Assembly: GCA_017577615.1 (NCBI GenBank)
Contig: PKRE01000006.1
Span: 144,727-208,726 of the forward strand
DNA from: Gammaproteobacteria bacterium
GTDB lineage: Bacteria > Pseudomonadota > Gammaproteobacteria > Steroidobacterales > Steroidobacteraceae
Reading direction: 5' to 3'
DNA: 64,000 bases
This document shows positions 25,753 to 35,102 of this stretch, in pieces. A program made the position numbers and the translations under genes. Position 1 is the stretch's first letter. Every line of letters starts with the position of its first letter. The notes under the pieces were generated by a model. That model was not told where the DNA came from, made no database searches, and saw nothing but the letters and a program-made list of their open reading frames with translations.

Positions 25753-28020
25753 TCAGAAACGGTAGCGTGCCAACAGCGATACGCGACGCGGCTCTCCTGG
25801 CACGTTCAGCTGGATACCGAAAATCGTCGCATTCTGGTTGTACACGAGGTACTCCTTGTCCGTGAGGTTCGATCCCTCGAGAGCGAGCTCCAGCTGCGGT
25901 AAGGCCGCCGGCTCGAATGCAATGCGCGCATTGAGCAGCGTGTAAGCCTTCTCGAGCGAGGTCGGATCCGCAATCGTCAGGAATTGATCGTCGCGATAGC
26001 TGGCATCCGCACGCAGCGTCCAGTTGCCAAGCGAAGTCGTCAGATCGTATTGAGCACCAGCGGAAATCGTCCACTCCGGGACGTGCGGCAACTTCGTATC
26101 GTACGTCACGCCGACGACCCCACCGGCCAATCGCACGAACTCGTTGTGCGTGTAGCCGGCTCCGAGATTCAATGTGAATGCGCTCGTCGGGCGCCAAGTG
26201 GCCTCGATCTCCACTCCGTAGAGCTCGGCATCGCCACCATTCTGCGTGACATTGACGACCCCGCCCGTGGGGCCCGGCACGATCACGTTGAGTTGGATGT
26301 CGGTCCAGTCGCTCCACCAAGCCGCGCCGTTCAGTGTCAGCCTGCCGTCCAGCCAACGTGTCTTCGCACCGATCTCATAGGTCGCAAGCTCCTCCGGCCC
26401 ATAGACCGGCGTCGGCAGGACCGCCGTGGGATTGCCGAATCCACCGCTCTTGAAGCCCTCAGCATAGCTCGCGTAGAGCATCACGTCGTCACTGAGCTTG
26501 AAGTTCAAGCCCACGCGCGGAGTGAACGAGAACCAATCCTCCGAACGCGTCTGCGCCGGAATGGAAACGAAGTAATCCCGTTGCGGCAGCTGTGTCTCCG
26601 TGGTGAAGGTCTTGTCGTCCCAGTTCGCGCGCGCACCGAGCACGAGTGTCAGCTTATCGGTGAGATCGATCTCTTCTTGAGTGAAGATCGCAATGCTCTC
26701 CGCCTCGTAATCTTGCAACACGAGGGTATCGCGAGCATCGCTCGGCAGGCCGGTCACTTCGTACACGCCGTGGAAGCTTTCGCTGAAGCGACGGCTCTTA
26801 CCTTTCTCTGAGAAATAGTACACACCAGCCAGATACCGCAAACGACCGCCGGCAAGTTCACCGCTCACCTGAAACTCTTGACTGATCTGCTCGTCGTCGA
26901 TCTTCTCGTGCGTCGACGAAATGGTGAACGGGCTCGTATCGCCGTCCACCCGTACCTCACTCGAAAGGTCGCGCCACGCGCTGATGGACTTGAAGCTGAA
27001 CGCGTCGCTCGGACTGAACGTGAAGGTCGCCGATACGCCGCCGATGTCGTAATCGTCCTGCAGCGGACTACCGCTGTGGGTCGTGTACCGGTCGCTGATG
27101 ACCCAGCGACTGTCGTAGAGTGTCCCGGCCGGTAAACCGAGCTCGATGGCTTGCACCGGCGCCGCAATCTCATTGAAACGCGCGACGAGCGGGGGCGGTG
27201 GCGTCGTAAAGGCCGTCGCGTTGGACAAGAGACCAGTGTTGCGTTGGCGGCTGTAGTCTGCGCGCAAGTCCAGCTCGCTGTGCTCGCCGAGTTGAAACAG
27301 GAGACCGCCTCGCACGACTGCACGATCCTCGTCGTTCGTTTTCTTACCGTCGAACAGGCGGCGACCGTATCCTTCGGAAGTGAACACGCCGAACGCGAGC
27401 TTGCCGCCGACACGGCCCTCGACGATCGGTCCATTGATACTGCCTTGAACATCGATGCGCTCGTCTTCACCGAGACGCACCGCGAACATGCCCTCTGCCG
27501 GTCCGAAGACACTCGGGCTGGTGGTAATGACGTTAACCGCACCACCGATCGTGTTACGCCCGTAGAGCGTACCCTGTGGACCGCGCAGGACTTCGATACG
27601 CTCGATATCCGTGACACTCATCAACCCACCGAGCGTGCGCGCCAGATATACGCCGTCCAGGTACAAGCCGACGCCGGGATCTGTTGGATACGCATAGTCG
27701 CCCGTGCCAACGCCGCGTATCCAAGCTGCATATGCCGAACCGCCTGCGGTTGGCCGGTTCGTCACCGTGAGCTCGACGTTGGGTGTGAAATTTGTGATGT
27801 TGCGAAGATTCGTCACGCCACGGTTGATCAGTGCCTCCTCGTTGAAAGCAGCAATAGATATGGGCGTATCCTGCAGGTTCTCCTGGCGACGCTGCGCCGT
27901 GACCACGATCTCCTCGACGACTGGCGCATCTTGAGCATGTGCGACTTGAACGGTAACCGCCGAGCCAGTCGCAACCAGATAAGCAATCGCCTGCCTCAAT
28001 TGCTCTTTGCTTCTGATCAT
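25753..28020 (-). CDS. TonB-dependent outer-membrane receptor
   Basis: 755-residue receptor with an N-terminal signal sequence ending near VAHAQ, a TonB-box-like segment (EEIVVTAQRR), the plug domain (DTPISIAAFNEEAL to RGPQGTLYGRNTIGGAVNVIT) and a 22-strand barrel ending in aromatic RYRF. It belongs to the large group of TonB receptors without a known siderophore link that is common in organisms using complex plant or steroid-like carbon. It lies 26 bp after the glycyl-radical-like gene, so the receptor probably imports the molecule processed by that cluster. The ligand cannot be read from sequence. Confidence 0.92.
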   Translation of the reverse strand: MIRSKEQLRQAIAYLVATGSAVTVQVAHAQDAPVVEEIVVTAQRRQENLQDTPISIAAFNEEALINRGVTNLRNITNFTPNVELTVTNRPTAGGSAYAAWIRGVGTGDYAYPTDPGVGLYLDGVYLARTLGGLMSVTDIERIEVLRGPQGTLYGRNTIGGAVNVITTSPSVFGPAEGMFAVRLGEDERIDVQGSINGPIVEGRVGGKLAFGVFTSEGYGRRLFDGKKTNDEDRAVVRGGLLFQLGEHSELDLRADYSRQRNTGLLSNATAFTTPPPPLVARFNEIAAPVQAIELGLPAGTLYDSRWVISDRYTTHSGSPLQDDYDIGGVSATFTFSPSDAFSFKSISAWRDLSSEVRVDGDTSPFTISSTHEKIDDEQISQEFQVSGELAGGRLRYLAGVYYFSEKGKSRRFSESFHGVYEVTGLPSDARDTLVLQDYEAESIAIFTQEEIDLTDKLTLVLGARANWDDKTFTTETQLPQRDYFVSIPAQTRSEDWFSFTPRVGLNFKLSDDVMLYASYAEGFKSGGFGNPTAVLPTPVYGPEELATYEIGAKTRWLDGRLTLNGAAWWSDWTDIQLNVIVPGPTGGVVNVTQNGGDAELYGVEIEATWRPTSAFTLNLGAGYTHNEFVRLAGGVVGVTYDTKLPHVPEWTISAGAQYDLTTSLGNWTLRADASYRDDQFLTIADPTSLEKAYTLLNARIAFEPAALPQLELALEGSNLTDKEYLVYNQNATIFGIQLNVPGEPRRVSLLARYRF

Positions 28021-28046
28021 ACATTCCCCCCGACTACTTACTACTC

Positions 28047-30479
28047 CTATGCCTTCGAATCACCGAACGTGCCTGCTCTCGCCGCGCGCTCGATGAGATC
28101 TTGTTGAATCGGGTCCGGCAGCTGCGTGAAGTAAGCGCTGCAACCGCCGATGCGGACGATCAAGTCCGCGAAGCGATCGGGTGCAACACGCGCCTCACGC
28201 AAAGTGCGCTCTGCCACGACATTGAATTGCAAGTGCTTGCCGCCTCTGGAGAAGTAATCGCGCACTGCGCTCGCTACGGCACAAGTGCTCTCCGGCGTAG
28301 CGAATGCCTCCGGTCGCAGAAACAGCTCCAAGGACATCGACTGCCAGCAGCTTTGATCGATCTTTGTAGCGCTGCGGAGCACTGCATGTAGCCCGTGGCG
28401 GTCACGTCCGTTCACTGGCGTCAGCGATTCAGCCGCCAAGTTCTCTCCGGCGCGACGCCCGTCCGGCGTTGCGCCAGTCAGCGCACCGCCGGGCCAGCTG
28501 GCTGTGCCGATCGTGATCGCTGCGGGAATGAATCGGCCTCCGTAGACGGTCGTGTGCTTCTTGACCTCATTCGCCCAGAACGCGTACAGGTCCGCGGCGA
28601 TCGAGTCCGCATAGTCATCGTCGTTACCGTACTTGGGCGCTGCGAGAGCGTGCTGCCGTATGCGCTGTCCGCGTTCGCCGGCCCAATCGTTCACCAGCGC
28701 TTCGACGAGCTCGGCGGCAGTCGCAAGTTTGTCTTCGAACACGACCTTCTTGATCGCGGCCAGCGAGTCGGCGACGTTGATCATTCCGATCGGGTTGATC
28801 GCGGAACCGTTCTCGTAGGGCAGCGTCCGGCCGAGAATGTTCTGATGCGACTGTAGACCGCCTTCGCTGAGAGCAGTTTCGATCGTCTGCGGAAAGCGCT
28901 CGGCGTACGCCTGCATCGTGACGTTGTTGAACTCGCCTTGCAGCTCGATGAAGTGCGCGAGCTGCACTTTGAGCGCAGCCCAGAATTCCTCGTACGAGCT
29001 GCATTCGACGAGGGGCTTCGTTCTCGGCCCGACCTGCGCACCAGTGCGCGGGTCCTTTCCGCCATGAATGGCGAACTCGAGCACGCGGGGCACGGTGAAC
29101 ATCGGCCATGCGATCGTGCGCGATTGACCCGGTATGTTCACACCCAGCGATCCCGCCACGGCGTAATCACGCGCTTGTTCGACTGAGAGACCTTGCGATT
29201 GCAAGTATGGAATGATGGACTCGTCGTTGATGAGCGCCGGCATACCGATGCCGGTTGCAATCGTGCGCAAGGCCTCGAGCAGCAACGCATCCGGTGTTCC
29301 GCGATGCACGCGCATCGTGAGCGTCGGATGAGGTGCCGGACATTCGCGTGCCGCGCGCAGAATCAGGAAGGACAAAGGCGTCGTGGCGTCTCGCCCATCG
29401 GGCGTTTGGCCGCCGATGACACAGTTGTGCCACTTAGCGAGGCCGCCGTACTTTGACCGATGAGTGCGTCCCGCCGTGATCACGATCTGCGAATCCTTGA
29501 TACGCAACCACTGGAGCAGCTCGAGCGCCTCGTATTCCGTGATCCGCCCAGCCTTCAAGTCCTCTTCGTAATAGGGTTGCAGGTACTGATCCAGTCGTCC
29601 GAATGACAAGACTCCGGACGGCAGCACGACGAGCACCATGAACCACAGCGACTGCAACGCCTCGCGGAACGTGCGCGCCGGCTTCGCCGGCACGTGACGA
29701 CACATACGCGCGAGCTCGAGCAGCTCCTCCCGTCGCGCAGGATTGCTTTCCTTTTTGGCAGTTTCCTCGGCAAGGGCGGCAAAACGCGCTGCGTAGCGCT
29801 TCACGGCCTCCAATGCGATCACGATCGCACGCAGCTGATCGATCTTCGCTGCCGCCTCCGCCGTGAACAGCCGCGTTCTCGCGAGCTCTCGGCGCGCCTC
29901 TTCTATCAAGGCGTCGAGCCCCAGGCGGATGACTTTCTCAAATTGAAAGACGCCTATGATCTGACTGATCTCGTGGTGGATACCCCAACCGCACCCGATC
30001 ATGCCGCCTGGACCCCAGCCCTCCTCCTTACTGCGAAACGGCGGGAGCACCACCCCGAGCTGGGCATAAGGCCAAAGCCGATCATCGTCATACAGCGAGG
30101 TCATGCGCGCGGTCAGACAGCGCGTGCGCCAGAACTCGTTCATTTCGCGTATCCTTGGCCGATCCGCGTCGGCCACCACGAAGCCGCTCGCGCACAAGGC
30201 GTCCAATTCATCGTCCGGCCACGGTGCCCACAAACAGGTAAGCTCTACGGCGCCAGGGCGACTGGCCAGATTGCCGAGCAAGAGGTCGTCTTCGTCGATG
30301 TAAATCGGAATTTCGTCGAGAACGCGCGCAAGCGCTCGACCGCAGCGAACGACTTGCGGCTCGCCTTCGCTGTCACGGAATGCCTCCGTGACCAGCAGGC
30401 CTTTGGCGATGCTTACGGTGAATCTGCAATCACGTACGTCGTCCAATGATTTCAGGAGGCGCTGTATCCTTGGAGTCAC
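28047..30479 (-). CDS. Glycyl-radical-enzyme (PFL family) homologue with Ser in place of the catalytic Cys
   Basis: 810-residue member of the pyruvate formate-lyase/dehydratase superfamily, full length for the family. The segment that aligns with the active-site loop reads RDYAVAGSLGVNIPGQS, where active members have GC(V/E); the serine codon is TCG at 29148-29150. The glycyl-radical loop is kept as RIGGCSAYF (glycine codon at 28143-28145), but the residue after the glycine is Cys, not the usual Tyr/Phe/His. No radical-SAM activase gene is present within this window. With GTG at 30479 the protein begins TPRIQRLL, as usual for the family; a TTG at 30530 is an alternative but would leave only 45 bp to the divergent LysR start. 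Either a non-radical or unusual radical enzyme; function unknown. Confidence 0.85.
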   Translation of the reverse strand: MTPRIQRLLKSLDDVRDCRFTVSIAKGLLVTEAFRDSEGEPQVVRCGRALARVLDEIPIYIDEDDLLLGNLASRPGAVELTCLWAPWPDDELDALCASGFVVADADRPRIREMNEFWRTRCLTARMTSLYDDDRLWPYAQLGVVLPPFRSKEEGWGPGGMIGCGWGIHHEISQIIGVFQFEKVIRLGLDALIEEARRELARTRLFTAEAAAKIDQLRAIVIALEAVKRYAARFAALAEETAKKESNPARREELLELARMCRHVPAKPARTFREALQSLWFMVLVVLPSGVLSFGRLDQYLQPYYEEDLKAGRITEYEALELLQWLRIKDSQIVITAGRTHRSKYGGLAKWHNCVIGGQTPDGRDATTPLSFLILRAARECPAPHPTLTMRVHRGTPDALLLEALRTIATGIGMPALINDESIIPYLQSQGLSVEQARDYAVAGSLGVNIPGQSRTIAWPMFTVPRVLEFAIHGGKDPRTGAQVGPRTKPLVECSSYEEFWAALKVQLAHFIELQGEFNNVTMQAYAERFPQTIETALSEGGLQSHQNILGRTLPYENGSAINPIGMINVADSLAAIKKVVFEDKLATAAELVEALVNDWAGERGQRIRQHALAAPKYGNDDDYADSIAADLYAFWANEVKKHTTVYGGRFIPAAITIGTASWPGGALTGATPDGRRAGENLAAESLTPVNGRDRHGLHAVLRSATKIDQSCWQSMSLELFLRPEAFATPESTCAVASAVRDYFSRGGKHLQFNVVAERTLREARVAPDRFADLIVRIGGCSAYFTQLPDPIQQDLIERAARAGTFGDSKA

Positions 30480-30575
30480 GCCGTTCCAACCTCGCTTTAG
30501 AGTGCGATTAGAAGAAGTGTCGGAAGGCAATCGATCCTAGTGTGAGGACGCAAACCGCGATACGTCCGCGCTAGC

Positions 30576-31556
30576 ATGTCAGATATGCATAACTCGAATA
30601 TCGCAAAGCTGGAGGTGCGCGCGCTGCTCGCTCTCGAAGCGCTGCTACGTGAACGCAGCGTCAGCAAGGCGGCACAGCATGTCGGACTCAGTCAGCCCGC
30701 GATGAGCCATATGCTGGCCCGGCTACGGAGGACTTTTGGCGATGAGCTGCTCGTGCGCGGTCGACAGGGATTCGTCCTGACTGAGTACGGTGAGCGGTTG
30801 CTTGCGCACGTCACGCAACTTGCGCCACAGATCGAAGCGCTCGGCCGCGCTGATCGCTTTTCACCGCACGAGAGCGAAGCCACCTTCCGGATTGCTTGCA
30901 CAGATCATGCAGCCATCGTGCTGTTGCCGCCCCTGCAACGTGCTTTTGTCACCGCAGCCCCCCGCGCCACTTTGAAGGTGTTATCAGTGCACAGCCGCCG
31001 CCTCGACATGGATCATCTCGAAGCGACGCGCTTCGATCTGCTTCTCGGGTGGTTCCAGACGCTACCGGCCGACTGGCACGTCAAGAAACTGCTTGAAGAG
31101 CGTCTGGTCGTCATCAGCGGCGCAGACAACAAGGCCATTGGCGAGACGCTCGACCTGGAGACGTTCCTCTCTCTCAAGCACGTCGTCCTGTCTCCGGACG
31201 AGCGAATGATGCAAAACATGGCCGACACGACGCTTGCCGCCCATGGTTTGCGACGTCAGGTCGGCGCGTTCGTGTCGAACTTTTCCGCCACGCCTTTCAT
31301 AGTGCTCAACTCATCGTTGATCGCCCTGATCCCAGCGGGACTTGCCGCGCGTTTTGCTCAGCTACCGCGCTTGCGCGTCCACGAGCCACCGATTGCATTC
31401 CCGCCGTTCTCGGTCTCCATGGCCTGGCATCCCCGCGTTCACCACGAACCGGGCCATCGCTGGTTGCGCGAGTTGATCGCTGCAGCAGCCGAGGAGGCCC
31501 GCATGCTCCTCGACACATTCACGAGCCGCATACCGAACATCGATGCGAACGATTGA
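30576..31556 (+). CDS. LysR family transcriptional regulator
   Basis: 326-residue LysR-type regulator. The DNA-binding domain shows ALLRERSVSKAAQHVGLSQPAMSHMLARLRRTFGDELLVR, followed by a substrate-binding domain with FRIACTDHAAIVLLPPL. The ATG at 30576 is used; a second ATG three codons on is possible. It is divergent from the glycyl-radical-like gene with under 100 bp between the starts, the usual layout for a LysR regulator and its target operon. The MFS gene lies 87 bp downstream on the same strand. Confidence 0.9.
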   Translation: MSDMHNSNIAKLEVRALLALEALLRERSVSKAAQHVGLSQPAMSHMLARLRRTFGDELLVRGRQGFVLTEYGERLLAHVTQLAPQIEALGRADRFSPHESEATFRIACTDHAAIVLLPPLQRAFVTAAPRATLKVLSVHSRRLDMDHLEATRFDLLLGWFQTLPADWHVKKLLEERLVVISGADNKAIGETLDLETFLSLKHVVLSPDERMMQNMADTTLAAHGLRRQVGAFVSNFSATPFIVLNSSLIALIPAGLAARFAQLPRLRVHEPPIAFPPFSVSMAWHPRVHHEPGHRWLRELIAAAAEEARMLLDTFTSRIPNIDAND

Positions 31557-31643
31557 CCCGACCTCGTCCGCTCTTGTCAGATCACACTGCGGGCCTGAGT
31601 GACCACGCAACTCACTAAGACGGGGGATTTGAAGGGGGATTAA

Positions 31644-32957
31644 ATGCGCGATCCGCGCCCTGCCGCCGAAGCAGTAGCTGCGGCTACAGCGGAAGTGTCG
31701 AACGCACGACGCTACTACCTACTCGCATTGTTGACACTTCTCAACGTGCTGCTCGTGCTCGACAAGATCGTGCTCAGCATCCTCATCGAGCCGATTCGCG
31801 CGGAGTTCGGCCTGTCCGACGGTCAGCTGGGCGCGTTGATGGGGTTGGTGTATGCGGTCTTCATGGGAGCGGCCGGCCTGCCGCTCGGCATGCTCGCCGA
31901 CCGCATGAACCGTCGCAACCTTGCGGCCATCTGCCTCAGTGCGTGGTCGGCCATGACGCTCGCGTGCGCGGCAGCACAGAACCTGTGGCACCTCATACTT
32001 GCCCGCATCGGCGTGGGTATCGGCGAAGCCGGCGGCGGACCGACTGCGGTTTCCATGATCGCCGATACGTTCGAGCCGCGCCGTCGCGCGACCGCAATGG
32101 CGATCTTCGCTACCGGCACGCAGCTCGCCGCCCTCGTCAATCTCACCTTGGCGACGCAGATCGCGCACGCCTACGGATGGCGCATGACGCTTGTAGCCGC
32201 AGCAGTGCCAGGCTTCGTGCTCGCGTTGTTGTTGGTGACTACGGTGCGCGAGCCGCAACGAGGCATGGCCGATCGCGCGCGAAGCGCCGTTCAGGCTCCG
32301 CCGCTTCGCGAGTCATTGAGGCGCATTTGGCGGCAACGATCGCTACGGCATCTCTTGACGGGTGCAACGCTCTGCTACATCGTCGTCGCGGGCATGGGCT
32401 CGTGGCATTTCTCCTTCCTTGTACGCAGCCACAATCTTCATCTTCACGAGGTAGGCCCGATCATCGGTATCGGGATCGCGGTGCTAGGCATCGCTTCGAA
32501 CTTGCTCTCTGGCGCGCTCTCAGATTTTCTGGGCGCCCGCGATGAGCGCTACCGCACACGGCTGATCGGCACTGCTGCTCTCATCACGTTTGGTATTGGA
32601 GTCTGGTCGATCCTGACAGAGAGCGCCAACGGAGCGCTGGCCGGCGTGATCCTGTTCGCCGTTGCTGTAATGTTTTGGTTCCCGACCGTGGCTGCTCTCA
32701 GTCAAGGTCTTGTCGAGCCGCGAATGCGCTCGACCGTAGCAGGCCTGCTCTTCCTGCTCTCTAACCTCGTTGGCTACGGGATCGGCCCGATCCTCGTCGG
32801 CGCGCTAAGCGACATGTTCGCACCAACGTTCGGCGAGCACTCCTTGCGCTACGCGATGATTGCCGTGCTCAGCCTCATCATTTGGGCAGCTGTGCACTTC
32901 TTCCTGGCGAGCCGGGACCTGCGCAGGAATCTGGCAGCAGCGCTCGACGCTACATGA
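31644..32957 (+). CDS. MFS transporter
   Basis: 437-residue twelve-helix major facilitator. Helix 1 begins after a short polar tail (YYLLALLTLLNVLLVLDKIV), the loop 2-3 motif is GMLADRMNRRNL, and helix 4 has ARIGVGIGEAGGGPTA, typical of the spinster/hexuronate-like subgroup. It is preceded by AAGGGGG and follows the LysR gene on the same strand, so it likely serves import or export for the cluster around the glycyl-radical-like protein. It converges with the thioesterase gene with 36 bp between stops. Substrate unknown. Confidence 0.88.
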   Translation: MRDPRPAAEAVAAATAEVSNARRYYLLALLTLLNVLLVLDKIVLSILIEPIRAEFGLSDGQLGALMGLVYAVFMGAAGLPLGMLADRMNRRNLAAICLSAWSAMTLACAAAQNLWHLILARIGVGIGEAGGGPTAVSMIADTFEPRRRATAMAIFATGTQLAALVNLTLATQIAHAYGWRMTLVAAAVPGFVLALLLVTTVREPQRGMADRARSAVQAPPLRESLRRIWRQRSLRHLLTGATLCYIVVAGMGSWHFSFLVRSHNLHLHEVGPIIGIGIAVLGIASNLLSGALSDFLGARDERYRTRLIGTAALITFGIGVWSILTESANGALAGVILFAVAVMFWFPTVAALSQGLVEPRMRSTVAGLLFLLSNLVGYGIGPILVGALSDMFAPTFGEHSLRYAMIAVLSLIIWAAVHFFLASRDLRRNLAAALDAT

Positions 32958-32993
32958 AACCCGGCAAGCGCCGCTTTAGCCATCGCCTTTGAT

Positions 32994-33407
32994 CTATTCC
33001 GTGAGACGCGCCTTGATCTCCGGCGGGATTGGCACTGCCTTGATCCCACCTTTTCCGTCTCGCTTGACCCATACGCGTGTCTCGCGGAATTCCACCGCGA
33101 GCACACCGTCCTGCTTGAATAATCGATGACGCGCGTCGAAGCTCGCACGGCCGCATCGTTCGATCGTCGATTCGATCGTCACCTCATCTCCGAACGTACA
33201 AGAAGCCCGAAAATCCGTCTCCGCGTGCACGACCGGGAATCCGGCAATCCCGTACTTCTCTAGTAGCTCGGCTTTCTTCAGTCCCAATGTTTCGAGCAAG
33301 GCGATCGTGGCGTTGTCGAAGAATGCAAAGTAACGAGGGAAATAGACGATCCCAGCCGGGTCGCAGTCTCCCCATTGAATACGGACACAAGTACGAGAAG
33401 AAAGCAT
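32994..33407 (-). CDS. 4-hydroxybenzoyl-CoA thioesterase family protein
   Basis: 137-residue single hot-dog-domain thioesterase. The N-terminal motif WGDCDPAGIVYFPRYFAFFD carries the catalytic aspartate of the Pseudomonas-type 4-hydroxybenzoyl-CoA thioesterases. Such enzymes hydrolyse aryl- or acyl-CoA in the cytoplasm. In this window it could release an aromatic acid from CoA for either catabolic island, although it is not in an operon with them. Start at ATG 33407. Confidence 0.88.
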   Translation of the reverse strand: MLSSRTCVRIQWGDCDPAGIVYFPRYFAFFDNATIALLETLGLKKAELLEKYGIAGFPVVHAETDFRASCTFGDEVTIESTIERCGRASFDARHRLFKQDGVLAVEFRETRVWVKRDGKGGIKAVPIPPEIKARLTE

Positions 33408-33863
33408 AGGTGACGTTCTTGATCAGTGTTGACTGCACGAGCCGTGGGCAATGCACAACGCAGTCTACGCACCGACGGGCATTCCAACAGAGACGGATTC
33501 CACGATCTCCTTCGTAGTAGCCGTAGCCGCGCCTAGCTTCAATGAGCGGCAACTCAGATCAGTGCACGTCCTCCCTGAGTGAAGCCGCGTTATATACGAG
33601 CTTGATAACTCTTATTCGTGCATCAGACGTCTTGTGCGGCTTCCAATAAGCGGGAACCTTTGTGGCCCTGATACGCGCGTACGGAACGCTCGTGTACCGG
33701 TTCTCACGTTGTGTACGTGCGCTCGTGCCGGACGAGGCTCTTGGACACGAACGAGTCTTGCGGCTATGGGACAGAGCAGAAACACCTACGGCGTGACCGC
33801 CACGGAATGAGCGAGCGTGGGAGATCAGAGGTTGGCGTCAGAGAACAACGGCGGGGAGAGAAA
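33408..33863. other. Intergenic region between thioesterase and tRNA-Arg
   Basis: About 455 bp between the thioesterase start and the 3' end of tRNA-Arg. It should include the thioesterase promoter. Several short frames are open but none has a ribosome site plus recognisable product, and I see no clear hairpin with a T-run downstream of the tRNA. Confidence 0.35.
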
Positions 33864-33940
33864 TGGCGCGCCCGGAAGGATTCGAACCTCCGACCTCATG
33901 GTTCGTAGCCATGCGCTCTATCCAACTGAGCTACGGGCGC
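33864..33940 (-). tRNA. tRNA-Arg (anticodon ACG)
   Basis: 77-nt cloverleaf including an encoded CCA. The acceptor stem GCGCCCG pairs with CGGGCGC, the anticodon stem CATGG/CCATG encloses CTACGAA, giving anticodon ACG (read as ICG for CGN codons), and the T-arm contains GGTTCGAATCC. It follows tRNA-Ser on the same strand, in the conserved alaS-csrA-tRNA arrangement. Confidence 0.96.
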
Positions 33941-34055
33941 TTCATGCGGTGCGATAGTCTACCTTGTGGCGTCACTCACGTGCGACTGACGCCGCGTATC
34001 CTTTCGTCGTCGACTGCGATCGTCGACGCTTCGCTCACATCCACTCTTCGAGGAA

Positions 34056-34147
34056 TGGCGGAGAGAGAGGGATTCGAACCCTCGATGGGCTTTTGGCCCA
34101 TACACCCTTAGCAGGGGTGCGCCTTCGACCACTCGGCCATCTCTCCG
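34056..34147 (-). tRNA. tRNA-Ser (anticodon GCT)
   Basis: 92-nt class II tRNA with encoded CCA. The acceptor GGAGAGA pairs with TCTCTCC, the anticodon stem CACCC/GGGTG encloses CTGCTAA giving anticodon GCT for AGY codons, a long variable arm (TATGGGCCAAAAGCCCAT) is present as required for serine, and the T-arm has GGTTCGAATCC. It is located between csrA and tRNA-Arg on the same strand. Confidence 0.96.
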
Positions 34148-34589
34148 GCGCTTAAATCCTTTTGTTCGTACCGCCGAGTGGACGGGAAGTCGCACGCACG
34201 GGGTGCGCGTGACTCCGTACGTCCTTGTACTTCGCCCCTTCGGGGCCACCGACTCGGTTCCCGAGTCGACGTTCGAATTCGCTCCCGGCGAATCTAGTCG
34301 ACCACTCGGCTCCGCCCTTTCAGGCCGTCGCACGACTCGAAGTCACCGAGTCGACGCGTCCAACCCGCCCTGGGCGAATTCGGTCGACGGTTCCACGGCG
34401 GATCCTGCGCTTAGGAGCCGCACTCCCGTCTGGCTGTCGCAGCCATCAGTCCCTGCCTGCGAAAGGCCGGCAAGAATACTGAGCACGGCCGAATACGTAA
34501 AGACTTGCCAATCAAAAGAACTTGAGGCAGCCGCGGGAGTGGCGCTCGCGCGTCACCCCGCGGTGCGAAGATCGACGTGATCCGTTGGA
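34148..34589. other. Hairpin-rich spacer between csrA and tRNA-Ser
   Basis: About 440 bp with no supported gene but much secondary structure. Clear stems are GCCCC-TTC-GGGGC at 34234-34246, GACTCGG-TTC-CCGAGTC at 34251-34267, and a larger one at 34531-34563. The stretch near 34290-34305 shares CGACCACTCGGC with the D-arm of the adjacent tRNA-Ser, and GTCGAC/GAATTCG motifs recur. It could be an untranslated csrA tail, a tRNA leader, or a degraded tRNA copy; the sequence alone does not decide. Confidence 0.4.
34531..34563 (-). terminator. Stem-loop downstream of csrA
   Basis: CCGCGGG pairs with CCCGCGG and GTG with CAC across a one-base bulge, 26 nt beyond the csrA stop. On the minus strand the sequence after it is moderately T-rich (AAGTTCTTTTG) but the T-run begins about 10 nt late, so termination is likely but not textbook. 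Confidence 0.4.
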
Positions 34590-34805
34590 TCAGGAGCCCG
34601 AGCCGGTCGCCGGACGCTTCGCCGCGCCCCCAGCTGCTTGCTCTTCACGCTTGATGCGCTCGTAGATCTCTTCGCGATGGACGGCAACTTCCTTCGGCGC
34701 GTTCACGCCGACGCGGACTTGGTTGCCTTTGACGCCTAGCACGGTCACCGTGATGTCATTACCGATCATCACGGTCTCACCGACGCGCCGTGTCAGAATC
34801 AACAT
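34590..34805 (-). CDS. csrA: Carbon storage regulator CsrA
   Basis: 71-residue RNA-binding post-transcriptional regulator. The conserved N-terminus MLILTRRVGETVMIG and the RNA-contact region QVRVGVNAPKEVAVHREEIYERI are intact; the C-terminal tail is Ala/Gly-rich and variable as usual. CsrA dimers bind GGA motifs in mRNA leaders and control carbon flow, motility and secretion. AAGGAG stands 6-7 nt before the ATG. It lies between alaS and tRNA-Ser, the standard gammaproteobacterial position, and its 297-bp leader may carry its own promoter. Confidence 0.97.
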   Translation of the reverse strand: MLILTRRVGETVMIGNDITVTVLGVKGNQVRVGVNAPKEVAVHREEIYERIKREEQAAGGAAKRPATGSGS

Positions 34806-35102
34806 GGTTCGCTCCTTGCTTCTGTCTGCCGAGAGGTTTGAAGCGGCTTGCCGGCAGCGGAACTCACTGCCCTCCCACAGCGCACCGCCTCACCCAACTC
34901 GTGGTCGAGGTTAGGCCACACGTGCACTTACTGGGGATCGGGATTTCCCTGATAAATCACAATCTCCCTCACAGGTACACAAAATTTTCCACGTTATGTT
35001 CGACTGACCGCTTTCGCGCACCGCAAACCGGTGGCACCGACCCTCGGATGTCCCAAATGCACGGCGAGCTGCCCCGTAAGTTCGCGCGGTCTATCCACCG
35101 GT

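Noticed and set aside
34268..34310. A third tRNA between csrA and tRNA-Ser
   Set aside because: A D-arm-like 12-nt match and a TTCGAA are present but only about 25 nt apart; no acceptor stem or anticodon arm can be built.
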